DNA from: Castellaniella sp034674885
GTDB taxonomy: Bacteria; Pseudomonadota; Gammaproteobacteria; Burkholderiales; Burkholderiaceae_B
Direction: 5' to 3'
DNA: 64,000 nt
Assembly (NCBI RefSeq): GCF_034674885.1
Contig: NZ_JAUCDS010000003.1
Coordinates: 105,031-169,030 of the forward strand
Below are positions 40,987 through 49,357 of this stretch, piece by piece; within the stretch, counting starts at the first letter, position 1; every line of letters begins with the position of its first letter. Both the position numbers and the translations under genes were made by a program. Under the pieces are notes generated by a model. It had not been told where the DNA came from and made no database searches. It saw only the letters and a list, made by a program, of their open reading frames with translations.

Positions 40987-41540
40987 GATTGGGATTCCTT
41001 GTTCCGGAAGGGGGTGTTGTGCCGAATGACCCAGCAGGCCTTGATCAGTTCAGCCACGCCTTGCAGCAGCAGCAGAAAGACCGTGATCGGAATCACGGCC
41101 TTGAGCGGATAGATCGGCGGCATCCACGGACTTTGCGGGTAGAGCTCGTGCTGCGCCCAGGACCGGCTGGCGAACTGCAGGCTGACCATGAAGAACAGGG
41201 CCATGGCCGGGAAATACAGCACGACGTACATCAGCGCATCCATCATGGCCTGCCAGCGCGGCTTGAGCAGGGCAAGCAGGAAATCCGCCCGGACATGACT
41301 GCCCTTTTGCAGCGCATATGCCGCCCCCAGCATGAACACCGCGCTGGAGAGCATATAGGTCATGTCATAGGCCCAGATGGTCGGCTTGTTGAAGATGTAG
41401 CGCGACGTCACTTCGTAGACCAGCGCACCGGTCAGCGGCAGGATCAGCCAGGCGGCCAGCTTGCCGACCAGCAGCGACGGATACTCCAGCACAGCCAGCA
41501 GCCTGCGCAGTCCGGGAGACGGTTCTCTATCCTTGTCCAT
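40983..41540 (-). CDS. TRAP transporter small permease (DctQ)
   Basis: 185 residues from ATG 41540, with AAGGAG 6 bases upstream; earlier in-frame starts run into the dehydrogenase gene. Four membrane helices (about 28-48, 60-80, 100-125, 150-170) and the DctQ pattern EVTSRYIFNKPTIWAYDM and KGSHVRADFLLALL. It begins 16 bases after the GMC dehydrogenase stop. Confidence 0.9.
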   Translation of the reverse strand: MDKDREPSPGLRRLLAVLEYPSLLVGKLAAWLILPLTGALVYEVTSRYIFNKPTIWAYDMTYMLSSAVFMLGAAYALQKGSHVRADFLLALLKPRWQAMMDALMYVVLYFPAMALFFMVSLQFASRSWAQHELYPQSPWMPPIYPLKAVIPITVFLLLLQGVAELIKACWVIRHNTPFRNKESQS

Positions 41541-41556
41541 AGGGAGCTCCTTGGGT

Positions 41557-43191
41557 TCAAAGCTGAACTTCTTGCAAAACGGGAGGCCGGGCCGCATCGG
41601 CCAGGATGAATTCCGAGGCGCGTTCGGCCATCATGATGATGGGGACGTTCGTGTTGCCCGATACCAGGGTCGGCATGACGGAGCCGTCCACCACGCGCAG
41701 GCCATCGACGCCATGAACCTTCATGTGGTGGTCGACGACGGCCATCGAGTCGCCGCGAACGCCCATTCTGGCGGTTCCGGTCGGGTGGAAGATCGTGGCG
41801 CCGTGTTCGCGGCAGAAGTGCAGGATTTCATCGTCGCTGTGGGCTTCCAGGCCTGGCCGGTACTCGCGCTTCATCAGATCTTTCATGGGCTGCGTGTCGG
41901 CAATGCGGCGCGCCAGCCGTACCGCAGCAATCGCCGTGCGCCGGTCGAGCTCGGCATCCAGGTAGTTGGGCTGCATGGACGGTGGCTGGAACGGATCGGG
42001 CGACTGGATTCGTACCCGGCCGCGCGATTCGGGGCGCAGCTGGCAGACGGAATAGGTGCAGCCGGAAAAATCATGGACCTGCGCTCCGGCCAGATCGGCC
42101 GACAGCGTGCCCAGGTGGAATTGAACGTCGGGACGGTCCGATTCAGGCAATGCCCGGCAGAACAAGGCCCCCTGGTTGATGCCGATGGCCAAGGGGCCGC
42201 TGCGAAACAGCAGCCACTGCAGCCCCATCCTGGCCCGCCCCCAGATGCTGCGCAATTGATCGTTATTGGTGATGGGCTTCGTGACTTCGTAGATCAGGCG
42301 CAGCTGCAGGTGATCCTGCAGGTTCTCGCCGACACCGGGCAGATCCCGGACCACCGGGATGCCATGGTCTTGCAGCAGGCCAGCCGGGCCGATGCCCGAG
42401 AGCTGCAACAATTGAGGCGAGAGCAAGGCGCCGGCGCAGACGATGATCTCTTTGTTGGCCGTCAAGGTCTGCTGCTGGCCGCCGACGCGGTATTCGACGG
42501 CCGTGGCGCGCCGGTCCTGGAAAACGATCCGGGTCGCCTGCGCGCGCGTGATGATCCTCAGGTTGGACCGGCGGCGCGCGGGCTTCAGGTAGGCGACGGC
42601 CGAAGAACAGCGCCATCCGCCGTGCGTGGTGAGCTGGTAATAGCCGACGCCTTCCTGCATCCCGGTATTGAAATCCTGCACCCTGGGGACGCCATTGACC
42701 TCGGCCGAGCGGATGAACGCCTCGACCAGTTCATGCCTGGCCCGGATGGAGGACGCATACAGTGGACCTGCCGTGCCATGCGTGGGGCTCGGCCCCAGAT
42801 CGTTGTTCTCGAGTTTGCGAAAGTACGGCAGGCACTCGTCCCAGCTCCAGCCTGGATTGCCCTGTTCGACCCAGTGATCGTAGTCCTGCTTCTGGCCCCG
42901 GATGTAGATCAGGCCGTTGATCGAGCTGCTGCCGCCCAGCGTCTTGCCGCGTGGCCAGTAGATCCTGCGCCCCAGCATGTTGGGCTCGGGATCTGTGTAG
43001 AAACCCCAGTTCACGTCCTTGTTGAACATCGTCCTGCCGTAGCCGATGGGGATGTGAATCCAGAGATTGGTGTCCGGCGGGCCGGCCTCCAGCAGGCATA
43101 CGCTGTAGCGCCCGCCGTCACTCAGCCGATTGGCCAGGACGCACCCAGCGGAGCCGGCGCCCACGATGATGTAATCTACGGCCTGGTTCAT
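41557..43191 (-). CDS. iseJ: GMC-family flavoprotein dehydrogenase, probable isethionate dehydrogenase IseJ
   Basis: 544 residues. FAD-binding YIIVGAGSAGCVLANRL at the N terminus, GMC signature around GKTLGGSSSINGLIYIRG (about 80), second signature GALLSPQLLQLSGIGP, and C-terminal catalytic region IFHPTGTARMG and VSGNTNVPIIMMAER. By family it oxidises a primary alcohol. The neighbouring TRAP transporter, IclR regulator and TauE/SafE gene, with xsc 25 kb away, suggest isethionate to sulfoacetaldehyde. A general choline-dehydrogenase-like enzyme is the alternative. AAGGAG precedes the ATG. Confidence 0.75.
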   Translation of the reverse strand: MNQAVDYIIVGAGSAGCVLANRLSDGGRYSVCLLEAGPPDTNLWIHIPIGYGRTMFNKDVNWGFYTDPEPNMLGRRIYWPRGKTLGGSSSINGLIYIRGQKQDYDHWVEQGNPGWSWDECLPYFRKLENNDLGPSPTHGTAGPLYASSIRARHELVEAFIRSAEVNGVPRVQDFNTGMQEGVGYYQLTTHGGWRCSSAVAYLKPARRRSNLRIITRAQATRIVFQDRRATAVEYRVGGQQQTLTANKEIIVCAGALLSPQLLQLSGIGPAGLLQDHGIPVVRDLPGVGENLQDHLQLRLIYEVTKPITNNDQLRSIWGRARMGLQWLLFRSGPLAIGINQGALFCRALPESDRPDVQFHLGTLSADLAGAQVHDFSGCTYSVCQLRPESRGRVRIQSPDPFQPPSMQPNYLDAELDRRTAIAAVRLARRIADTQPMKDLMKREYRPGLEAHSDDEILHFCREHGATIFHPTGTARMGVRGDSMAVVDHHMKVHGVDGLRVVDGSVMPTLVSGNTNVPIIMMAERASEFILADAARPPVLQEVQL

Positions 43192-43302
43192 AGAACGATG
43201 ACTCCTTCGCGTGTACCTGGCGGCGATCCTGTCCGATTTCGGCCCAGTGTGACCGGACCCGCCCGCACACCACTACGGGGTTAATACTATGAATTCCACG
43301 GG

Positions 43303-43319
43303 TGGCACAGAATGTGCCA
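43303..43319 (+). promoter_or_regulatory. 17-bp perfect palindromic operator TGGCACA-N3-TGTGCCA
   Basis: Perfect 7-bp arms with a GAA spacer, in the divergent region between the dehydrogenase-TRAP operon (start 43191) and the IclR gene. IclR-type regulators bind dyads of this size. It lies just upstream of the proposed iclR start at 43361 but would be inside the gene if the ATG at 43289 were used. Confidence 0.65.
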
Positions 43320-43360
43320 TTATGGTTTCAGTTGCCGCTGACTCACCGAGCCCTTTCGCC

Positions 43361-44125
43361 ATGAACGAGTTTGTCGACCGGTCCCTGCGCACTCTGCGGA
43401 TCCTGGAAAAACTGGCTGCTGCCACCCATCCGCAAAGCCTGACGCAACTGGCGCAGCGCACGGGTTTGCCCAAATCCAGCCTGATGCGCACGCTCAACGC
43501 CATGGAACACGCCTCCTACGTGATCCGCCTGCCTGGCCGCTCAGGCTACGTCACCGGCCCCAAGGCCCACGAACTGGGCCTGTCCATCCTGCGCACCCCC
43601 CAGTTGCTGCGAACCTGCCGCGCGGTGCTCACCCGGCTGGTTCAGATCACCGGCGAAACCTGCAACATGAACATGCTGTCGGGCGATACCGTTCAATACC
43701 TGGCTCGCGTCGAAAGCCCGGGGCATCTGCGCTTGCAATTGCACATGGACATCGGCTCCCACGTCCCCTTGCACTGCACCGCCAGCGGCAAGCTGTTCCT
43801 GGCCTTCATGCGGCCGGCCGAACAGAAGGCACTGCTGGGCAGGCTGGAACTGAGCCCCATGACGCCCAAGACTCTCACCCGACCCGAGGCGCTGGCATCG
43901 GCGCTCGGGTCGATCCGGGATCAGGCCGTCGGCATCGACGACGAGGAATTCATCGTCGGCATGGTGGCGGTCGCCGTCCCGATCCGGGACCCGGACAACA
44001 AGATGATCGCCGCCCTGGCCTGCCATGCGCCGACCGCCCAGGCATCCCTGAAGGACCTGATGGAAAAGACGCACTTCATGCGCCAGGCGGCGGACGAACT
44101 GGGCCTCATCCTGTCCAGCAACTGA
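43361..44125 (+). CDS. iseR: IclR-family regulator, probable IseR
   Basis: 254 residues from ATG 43361, the usual IclR length. In-frame ATGs at 43289 and 43322 would add up to 24 poorly conserved residues and include the palindrome at 43303. Winged helix (FVDRSLRTLRILEKLAAA, RTGLPKSSLMRTLNAME), then effector domain (TGETCNMNMLSGDTVQYLAR, IGSHVPLHCTASGKLFLAFM, DDEEFIVGMVAVAVPI). It is divergent from the GMC dehydrogenase-TRAP operon and is probably its regulator. The TauE-type gene follows by 23 bases. Confidence 0.8.
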   Translation: MNEFVDRSLRTLRILEKLAAATHPQSLTQLAQRTGLPKSSLMRTLNAMEHASYVIRLPGRSGYVTGPKAHELGLSILRTPQLLRTCRAVLTRLVQITGETCNMNMLSGDTVQYLARVESPGHLRLQLHMDIGSHVPLHCTASGKLFLAFMRPAEQKALLGRLELSPMTPKTLTRPEALASALGSIRDQAVGIDDEEFIVGMVAVAVPIRDPDNKMIAALACHAPTAQASLKDLMEKTHFMRQAADELGLILSSN

Positions 44126-44148
44126 CGTTTCAATCACATCGAGTGGAT

Positions 44149-44880
44149 ATGGACCCGCACCTGCTCACAGTCATGGCAATCCTGTTTGTCGCGACTTTCA
44201 TCCGCTCTGCCTTCGGTTTCGGCGAAGCGCTGATCGCTGTGCCGCTGCTGGCTTTCATCATCCCCATCGAAGAAGCCGCGCCGGTAGTCGTGCTGATGTC
44301 CATCACGATCGCAGCGCTCATCATCGCGCAGGACTGGCGCCAGGTTCATCTCGCCAGCGCGGGCAAACTGTTCGCGGCCACCGTGCTCGGCACGCCGCTG
44401 GGGCTGTGGATGCTGACGGCGGTGGACAGCGCGATCGTCACGACACTGCTGGCGGGCGTCATCATTCTGTTTTCCGGCTATTGCCTGTCGCGCGGCGTCC
44501 AGGCCGAATTGAAAGATGATCGGTACGCCTGGGGTTTCGGCTTCCTGGCGGGCGCCCTGGGGGGCGCCTACGGCATGAGCGGGCCGCCTCTGGTGATCTA
44601 CGGCGCTCTGCGCCGCTGGTCGCCCCAGCATTTCCGGGCCACGTTGCAAGGCTATTTTCTACCGGCCAGCATCCTGACCCTGGCCGGATACGCCCTGACC
44701 GGCCTGTGGAACAACACCGTCACGCACTATTATCTCTGGGCTGTACCACCCGCCATCCTGGCCTGTGTCCTGGGGCGCGTCGTCAACCGTCGCATGAAGG
44801 GCCCCGCCTTTTTGCGTTGGGTCCATCTGGGCCTGATCGCCATCGGCATCCTGTTGCTGGCCCGGACCCTGGGGGGATGA
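44149..44880 (+). CDS. tauE: TauE/SafE family sulfite exporter
   Basis: 243 residues from ATG 44149; a GTG two codons earlier is an alternative. About seven or eight membrane helices in two repeated halves, with the family motifs FIRSAFGFGEALIAVPLLAF and FLAGALGGAYGMSGPPLVIYG. TauE/SafE proteins are proposed exporters of sulfite or other sulfur anions. Here it is co-directional with and 23 bases after the IclR gene, in a window that makes sulfite through Xsc, so sulfite export is a sensible reading. Confidence 0.8.
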   Translation: MDPHLLTVMAILFVATFIRSAFGFGEALIAVPLLAFIIPIEEAAPVVVLMSITIAALIIAQDWRQVHLASAGKLFAATVLGTPLGLWMLTAVDSAIVTTLLAGVIILFSGYCLSRGVQAELKDDRYAWGFGFLAGALGGAYGMSGPPLVIYGALRRWSPQHFRATLQGYFLPASILTLAGYALTGLWNNTVTHYYLWAVPPAILACVLGRVVNRRMKGPAFLRWVHLGLIAIGILLLARTLGG

Positions 44881-44937
44881 CATGCCCGCGCTATCATGGA
44901 CGCAGGTTCGCCCGATCTGGAGACTGTAGGATTCATC

Positions 44938-45849
44938 ATGGAAAATTTTGCTGTAGACGGGCTTGTGCCCCTGCCCGACTGCGTCCTGGTACGTGTCGAA
45001 GGACCCGATGCCCTGTCATTCCTGCACGGGCAACTGACGCATGCCGTCACAGGCCTGGGCCAGGATCGGGCCGCGCCGGCCGCCTATTGCACGGCCCAGG
45101 GCCGCCTGCTGGCCAACGGCGTACTCTGGCGCACGCAGGACGACTGCGTCGTCTGGATGGTGGCGCGCGACCTGGCCGACAGCCTGATCCGGCGTTTGCG
45201 CATGTTCGTGCTGCGCGCCCGAGTCACGATCAGCCTGGACGAAACCGCACAGCTCTGCGGCGCCTGGGGGGCCGGCGTCGTGCCGGCCGCCCTGCACGAG
45301 GCGCCGGCCTGGTCTCGGGCCGTGATCGAAGGCATAGACTGGGTGGTGGCCCCGATGTCCCGGGCAGACCGGCCCGCCGCCTGGCGCCTGGGCGAGACGG
45401 ATGCCGCCGACGCCAGCCAGGCCGGCGCCTGGGCAGCCCTGCGGCTGGCGGGCGGCTGGCCCTGGATCCAAACGGCATCCCAGGATCTGTTCCTGCCAGC
45501 GTCCCTGGACATGGACCTGAACGGCACCATCGACTTCGCCAAGGGCTGCTACCCGGGCCAGGAAGTCGTAGCCCGCAGCCACTACCGGGGAACAGTCAAG
45601 CGCCGCCTGGCGCACGGGATCGCGGCCTGGGCGGCGGATGTCCCGCCCCCGCCGCCGGCAACCGATCTATATCCTGCGGCACAGGCGGGAAGCCGGCCGG
45701 TGGGGCGCGTGATCGAATCGGCCCTGCACCAGGGCCAGTTGCACCTGGCGGCGGAAATCACCCTGTCGGACTGGCCAGCCATGCGCTATGCCGTGGGCAC
45801 ACCCGAAGGCGCCGTGCTGACCATGCGGGTGCCGTCCGAGACCGCCTGA
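44938..45849 (+). CDS. ygfZ: Folate-binding Fe/S cluster maintenance protein YgfZ
   Basis: 303 residues from ATG 44938 (AGGA upstream); a start at 44896 adds residues unlike the family. GcvT-like fold, with ALSFLHGQLTHAV near the N terminus and the diagnostic FAKGCYPGQEVVARSHYRG containing the conserved KGCYxGQE Cys. It uses a folate to support repair or synthesis of certain Fe-S enzymes. It stands 57 bases after tauE and converges on the 3-hydroxyisobutyrate dehydrogenase gene. Confidence 0.9.
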   Translation: MENFAVDGLVPLPDCVLVRVEGPDALSFLHGQLTHAVTGLGQDRAAPAAYCTAQGRLLANGVLWRTQDDCVVWMVARDLADSLIRRLRMFVLRARVTISLDETAQLCGAWGAGVVPAALHEAPAWSRAVIEGIDWVVAPMSRADRPAAWRLGETDAADASQAGAWAALRLAGGWPWIQTASQDLFLPASLDMDLNGTIDFAKGCYPGQEVVARSHYRGTVKRRLAHGIAAWAADVPPPPPATDLYPAAQAGSRPVGRVIESALHQGQLHLAAEITLSDWPAMRYAVGTPEGAVLTMRVPSETA

Positions 45850-45872
45850 TCGAGCCCCGGACGGGGCGGTGT

Positions 45873-46766
45873 TCAGCGCGGCTGGTGGTAGAGCTTCAGG
45901 ATGCTGGAAAAGTCCAGTTTCCCGTGGCCCTGCGTGCTGTGCAAGGCATACAGGTTGCGAGCCAGTTCGCCCAGGGGCGTCGTGGCGCGCGACTGCATGG
46001 ACGCCTCGGCGGCCAGCCCCAGGTCCTTGAGCATCAGGTCGACGCCGAAGCCGCCAGCATAGTCATGCGAAGCCGGCGCGTGATCCATGACGCCAGGCCA
46101 GGGGTTGTAGAGTTCCGTCGCCCAGTTGCGCCCCGAGCTTTTTGCGATGATATCCGACAGGGTCCTGGGATCCAGGCCATTGGCCACTCCCAGGGCCAGG
46201 GCCTCGGCCGTACCGGCCATCTGGATGCCCAGCAGCATGTTGTTGCAGATCTTGGCCACCTGCCCTGCTCCTGCATCACCGGCGTGGAAAATGTTCTTGC
46301 CCATGGCCTGCAGGTAAGGCATGGCCGAGTCCAGGTCGGCGTTGGTGCCGCCGACGATGAAGGTCAGAGTCCCCGCCACGGCCCCGCCGGTGCCGCCCGA
46401 TACCGGCGCATCCAGCATGCGGATGCCGCGTTCGGCCGCCGCCGCCGAGACCTTGCGAGCGGATTCCGGAGCGATCGTGCTGCATTCCAGCACCAGGGTG
46501 CCCTTGGCAATCGACTTCAACAGACCGTTGTCTCCCAGGTACAGGCCTTCGACATGGCGGCTGGCCGGCAGCATGGTAACCACCAGGTCGACGCCGGTCA
46601 CTGCCTCGGCCGCCGTCGCAACCGCTGTAGCCCCCGCCTGGGTGGCGGCCTGCAGCGCGGCAGGCACCAGGTCGAAGACCTTCAGGCTGTGGCCGGCCTT
46701 CAGCAAGTTCTGCGCCATGGGGCCGCCCATATGGCCCAGGCCGATGAAACCAATCGTGCTGCTCAT
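45873..46766 (-). CDS. mmsB: 3-hydroxyisobutyrate dehydrogenase
   Basis: 297 residues. NAD-binding IGFIGLGHMGGPMAQNLL, substrate-binding LDAPVSGGTGGAVAGTL, catalytic Lys region GAGQVAKICNNMLLG and a C-terminal DLMLKDLGLA. It oxidises 3-hydroxyisobutyrate to methylmalonate semialdehyde in valine breakdown. It is third in the minus-strand run acyl-CoA dehydrogenase, 3-hydroxyisobutyryl-CoA hydrolase, mmsB. The semialdehyde dehydrogenase gene (mmsA) is not adjacent. Confidence 0.9.
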   Translation of the reverse strand: MSSTIGFIGLGHMGGPMAQNLLKAGHSLKVFDLVPAALQAATQAGATAVATAAEAVTGVDLVVTMLPASRHVEGLYLGDNGLLKSIAKGTLVLECSTIAPESARKVSAAAAERGIRMLDAPVSGGTGGAVAGTLTFIVGGTNADLDSAMPYLQAMGKNIFHAGDAGAGQVAKICNNMLLGIQMAGTAEALALGVANGLDPRTLSDIIAKSSGRNWATELYNPWPGVMDHAPASHDYAGGFGVDLMLKDLGLAAEASMQSRATTPLGELARNLYALHSTQGHGKLDFSSILKLYHQPR

Positions 46767-46808
46767 TGCGTGTCTCCTTGAAATTATTGTGGGTGTTTGA
46801 TGAAAACC

Positions 46809-47978
46809 TCAGCCTCTGAGATCGGCCAGCGGATGCGCCTGCCCCGCCGGCCAGGGCTGCGCCAGAAAGCGTCTCACCCAGTCCGCCGTCGCCTGTTCCA
46901 GGGAGGCGGGGCGCCAGCGCGGGGCCTTGTCCTTGTCGATCAACAGGGCGCGGATGCCTTCGCGGAAATCCGGTTCGGAGCAGCAGTGCAGTGAGGCGAT
47001 GTATTCCATGCGGAAGGTATCCGCCAGGGATTGATGGCGCGCGCGACCCAGCAAGGTGTGGCTAAGCCGCGCCGAACCCGGCGAACCCGCCAGGAAATTC
47101 GTGGCCGCACGCACCAGCCAGGGGTCGGCATGGCGCTTCCAGGCTGCGATGGCAGCAGCGATCTGCTGCAGATCGCTGCGATTGCATGCCTGGCGGATTG
47201 CATCCGAATGGCGCTGCAGGGGGCCGGGTTCAGGCACATCCAGCGTCATGGCGTCGAGCACCCCATCGATCTGTGCCGCATGCTGGGCTGTCGTACCGGA
47301 CCAGTCCACTGCAGCCAGCGCATCGACCAGGGTGTCAAAGCCATCAGCCGCGACGGCGCGATCGGCCAGGCCGTAATGCAGGCAGTCCGACGCCCCCAGC
47401 TGTGCGCCGGTCAGCGCCAGGAATTCACCGATGCCGCGCGGCAGGCGGCTGAGCATCCAGGTACCCGCCACATCGGGGTACAGACCGATGGTGATCTCCG
47501 GCATGGCAAAACGCGTGGTTTCCGTGACCAGACGGTGACTGGCCCCCAGCATCAGCCCCACGCCACCACCCATGACGATACCGCTGCCCCAGCACAGAAC
47601 CGGTTTTGCGTAGCGGTGAATCTGGTAGTCCAGCCGGTATTCGGTTTCAAAGAAGCTGCGGGCATGGACATTGGCCCAGGCGTCGGACGGCGGGCTGTCC
47701 AGCATGCTCTGGTACAGCGCATGCAGATCGCCGCCCGCGCAAAAGGCCTTGTCCCCCGCGCCGCGCAATACCACAGCAGCGATCCGGTCGTCTTCGGCCC
47801 AATCCTGCAGGCGGTCGTCGAGCAGACGGCTCATGGCCAGTGACAGGCCATTGAGTGTCTGCGGGCTGTTCAGGGTCGCCAGGCCGATGCGCCGGCCATT
47901 GCGGCCAGCCACTTCCTGGAAAAGAACGGGGTCGGGCTGGGATTCGGGAACCGCCGCAGCGGAATCGGGAGCGCTCAT
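46809..47978 (-). CDS. 3-hydroxyisobutyryl-CoA hydrolase (enoyl-CoA hydratase/isomerase family)
   Basis: 389 residues, longer than simple enoyl-CoA hydratases and with the hydrolase-type C-terminal domain. Crotonase oxyanion segments RGAGDKAFCAGGDLHALYQ and GSGIVMGGGVGLMLGA, then FAMPEITIGLYPDVAGTWML, diagnostic of the HIBCH subgroup. It releases 3-hydroxyisobutyrate from its CoA ester. It overlaps the acyl-CoA dehydrogenase stop by 4 bases. Confidence 0.85.
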   Translation of the reverse strand: MSAPDSAAAVPESQPDPVLFQEVAGRNGRRIGLATLNSPQTLNGLSLAMSRLLDDRLQDWAEDDRIAAVVLRGAGDKAFCAGGDLHALYQSMLDSPPSDAWANVHARSFFETEYRLDYQIHRYAKPVLCWGSGIVMGGGVGLMLGASHRLVTETTRFAMPEITIGLYPDVAGTWMLSRLPRGIGEFLALTGAQLGASDCLHYGLADRAVAADGFDTLVDALAAVDWSGTTAQHAAQIDGVLDAMTLDVPEPGPLQRHSDAIRQACNRSDLQQIAAAIAAWKRHADPWLVRAATNFLAGSPGSARLSHTLLGRARHQSLADTFRMEYIASLHCCSEPDFREGIRALLIDKDKAPRWRPASLEQATADWVRRFLAQPWPAGQAHPLADLRG

Positions 47979-49129
47979 CGCAGGTCGGCCTCTTGGGTCA
48001 GGATATGGCGCGCCACGATGACGCGCATGATTTCATTGGTGCCCTCCAGGATCTGGTGCACGCGGGTGTCGCGCACCAACCGTTCCAGGGGGTAATCCTT
48101 CAAGTAACCGTAGCCGCCATGGATCTGCTGCGCGTCCAGGCAGGACTGGAAGCACAGGTCCGTGGCGAAACGCTTGGCCATGGCGCAGTAGGCGCTGGCC
48201 TGCGGATCGCCTTCGTCCAGCTTGCTGGCGGCCAGCCGCACCATCTGGCGCGAAGCCACTACATTGGCCAGCAGATCGGCGAGTTTGAACTGCAGCGCCT
48301 GGAAGTCGGCCAGGGCCTTGCCGAACTGCCGCCGTTCCCCCATGTAGCGCCGGGCTGCCTCGTAGGCCCCCTGTGCGGCGCCCACCGAGCAGCTGGCAAT
48401 GTTGATGCGGCCGCCATCCAGGCCCTTCATGGCGAAACGAAAGCCCTCGCCTTCCTCGCCCAGGCGGTTTTCTACCGGCACACGGACGTCTTCGAAAGTG
48501 ATGGGCCGGGTAGACTGGCTGTTCCAGCCCATCTTGTTTTCCTTGCGCCCGTACGTGATGCCGGCGGTATCGGCCGGCACCACCAGGGCAGAGATGCCAC
48601 GCGCGCCTTCACCGCCCGTGCGGGCCATGACAACCAGGACGTCGGTGTCGCCTGCCCCGGAAATGAAGGCCTTGGCGCCGTTCAACACGTAATGATCGCC
48701 GTCGCGCCGGGCGCTGGTGACCAGCGAAGCGGCATCGGAACCCGCGCCAGGCTCGGTCAGACAATAGGATGCGAGCATCTGGCCGCTGGCCAGCAGCGGC
48801 CCCCAGTGATCGCGCACGGCGGGCTGCGCCCAACTGCCGACCATCCAGGTCGCCATGTTGTGAATGGTGATGAAGGCCGTGGTGGAAGGGTCCACCGCCG
48901 CCATTTCCTCGAACACCAGGGTGGCGTCCAGCCGGGGCAGCCCCAGCCCGCCGATGGATTCCGGCGCATACATGGCGCAAAACCCAAGTTCGCCGGCTTT
49001 GGCGAAGGCTTCGCGCGGAAATATGCATTCTTCGTCCCACTGGGCCGCATGCGGGGCTAATTCCCCCTGGGCGAATTCACGGGCGGCCTGTGCAAAAGCC
49101 TGTTGTTCTTCGGTGAGGCGAAAATCCAT
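47975..49129 (-). CDS. Acyl-CoA dehydrogenase, probable isobutyryl-CoA dehydrogenase
   Basis: 384 residues from ATG 49129 (GGAG upstream). Motifs: ASYCLTEPGAGSDAASL, FISGAGDTDVLVVMART, KMGWNSQSTRPITFEDVRVP, QQIHGGYGYLKDYPLERLVR and ILEGTNEIMRVIVAR with the catalytic Glu. FAD enzyme that oxidises a short branched acyl-CoA. Its two downstream partners point to isobutyryl-CoA from valine. The 228-base gap on its upstream side (49130-49357) shows nothing recognisable beyond a presumed promoter. Confidence 0.88.
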   Translation of the reverse strand: MDFRLTEEQQAFAQAAREFAQGELAPHAAQWDEECIFPREAFAKAGELGFCAMYAPESIGGLGLPRLDATLVFEEMAAVDPSTTAFITIHNMATWMVGSWAQPAVRDHWGPLLASGQMLASYCLTEPGAGSDAASLVTSARRDGDHYVLNGAKAFISGAGDTDVLVVMARTGGEGARGISALVVPADTAGITYGRKENKMGWNSQSTRPITFEDVRVPVENRLGEEGEGFRFAMKGLDGGRINIASCSVGAAQGAYEAARRYMGERRQFGKALADFQALQFKLADLLANVVASRQMVRLAASKLDEGDPQASAYCAMAKRFATDLCFQSCLDAQQIHGGYGYLKDYPLERLVRDTRVHQILEGTNEIMRVIVARHILTQEADLR

Positions 49130-49357
49130 GGTGCATGTCTCCGGATCTAGGGTGGTCGCCGCCGTAGAGCGCGGGTGGCGCCATCCGGCGCGGCCCGGCC
49201 TGGTCAAGGCCGACCGCTGCGTCGCAGACTTACTGTAGCACTTGGCGCCAGCATCTGTTTGGACAGGCCCACCTTAAATCAGCCGGGCCGAGGCGGCTGT
49301 CAATCGGGCGACAATCCACCGGACCGGGTTCCGGGTCCGGCGTCCGGACGCGCGTCC

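Noticed and set aside
43303..43319. Sigma-54 promoter (TGGCAC-N5-GTGC)
   Set aside because: The -24 half matches, but the -12 half should read TTGC and the segment is a perfect dyad, which fits an IclR operator better. No sigma-54 activator gene is nearby.
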